From Verrucomicrobia bacterium LW23 (GTDB lineage: Bacteria > Verrucomicrobiota > Verrucomicrobiia > Methylacidiphilales > UBA1321): a DNA stretch of 64,000 nt. Below are positions 63,883 to 64,000 of the stretch, piece by piece (the stretch's first letter is position 1; every line of letters begins with the position of its first letter). A model generated the notes under the pieces. It saw only the letters and a list, made by a program, of their open reading frames with translations. It had not been told where the DNA came from and did no database searches. Where the stretch lies: assembly GCA_003054695.1 (NCBI GenBank), contig QAZA01000045.1, positions 941,956 to 1,005,955 on the forward strand, in the 5' to 3' direction. Made by a program: the position numbers and the translations under genes.

Positions 63883-64000
63883 ATGAAAATTTTGCATACG
63901 GAGAGCGGCAAACAGTGGGGCGGCCAGGAGCTGCGCACGCTTGTGGAGGTGGAAGAAGCCATCCGCGACGGCCACGACGCCCTGGTGGCGCTGAACAAAG
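63883..64000 (+). CDS. glycosyltransferase (GT-B type), N-terminal fragment
   Basis: ATG 63883 opens a frame that runs off the window after 39 codons. KILHTESGKQWGGQELRTLVE is the typical opening of GT-B glycosyltransferases of the GT4/heptosyltransferase kind, with a glycine-rich donor-side loop. It probably acts in lipopolysaccharide or exopolysaccharide assembly. The rest of the gene lies beyond the window. Confidence 0.72.
   Translation, partial: MKILHTESGKQWGGQELRTLVEVEEAIRDGHDALVALNK

Overview
This is a GC-rich bacterial chromosome segment, most likely from the Verrucomicrobiota (an Opitutae-like lineage). Three things point there. A trio of genes (39940-42397) matches the three pseudopilin-like members (B, C, D) of the 'Verru_Chthon cassette', known from Verrucomicrobium and Chthoniobacter. 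The ribonucleotide reductase small subunit closely resembles the chlamydial (PVC superphylum) type. There are also many polysaccharide-active enzymes, a LacI regulator and large phosphorelay proteins. No rRNA, tRNA, CRISPR array or intact transposase gene was seen.

Layout. 1-3.6 kb: a carbohydrate-binding module and a heparinase II/III-like enzyme that look like one gene split at an A9 run. 3.6-8.3 kb: an NtrC-type regulator, a lone nuoA, small membrane proteins, a YcgL-type nucleotidyltransferase and two Hsp20 chaperones. 8.9-18 kb: a GH42-like glycosidase, a 1012-residue AsmA-like protein, a secreted protein plus polytopic membrane protein pair, and a KAS III-like enzyme. 18-25 kb: nrdB and nrdA, separated and flanked by AT-rich accessory genes (a DUF3800 protein and an unrecognised helical protein) and a minimal nucleotidyltransferase with an altered active site. 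25-33.7 kb: an SGNH hydrolase, a V4R-domain protein, two single-domain response regulators, a YcxB-like protein, a double CAP-domain protein and an RNase H-fold exonuclease, separated by long spacers rich in inverted repeats. 33.8-38 kb: topoisomerase III and DprA. 38.2-43.8 kb: an acetyltransferase and a LacI regulator, divergent from the pseudopilin cassette and a deacetylase-like protein. 43.9-52 kb: a minus-strand housekeeping run ispF-cysS-tmk-holB-accB-accC-thiE-tatC-sigma factor. 52.4-64 kb: a YCII protein, a Pro/Ala-rich membrane protein, an orphan sulfate-type binding protein, a GH5 enzyme, a 1296-residue hybrid histidine kinase, the SRP RNA, a SIMPL-domain protein, a HExxH protein and the start of a glycosyltransferase.

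The signals I find most notable are these. (1) A 14-bp palindrome, CTTTA-N4-TAAAG, occurs 14 times (9 exact, 5 with one mismatch) between 40459 and 51430, in both coding and intergenic DNA, and I found none elsewhere in the window. (2) NrdB has Phe in place of the radical Tyr and Glu in place of the first Asp ligand, which predicts a class Ic (Mn/Fe-type) reductase. (3) The pseudopilin cassette lacks its large A component in this window. (4) A MITE-like element with about 33-bp terminal inverted repeats (52175-52336) has a decayed relative at 33684-33780. (5) Several spacers hold long hairpins built from ACCACGGATTTCACGG-like or GCGTCCTTCGCG-like words. (6) The heparinase gene appears frameshifted at a homopolymer.
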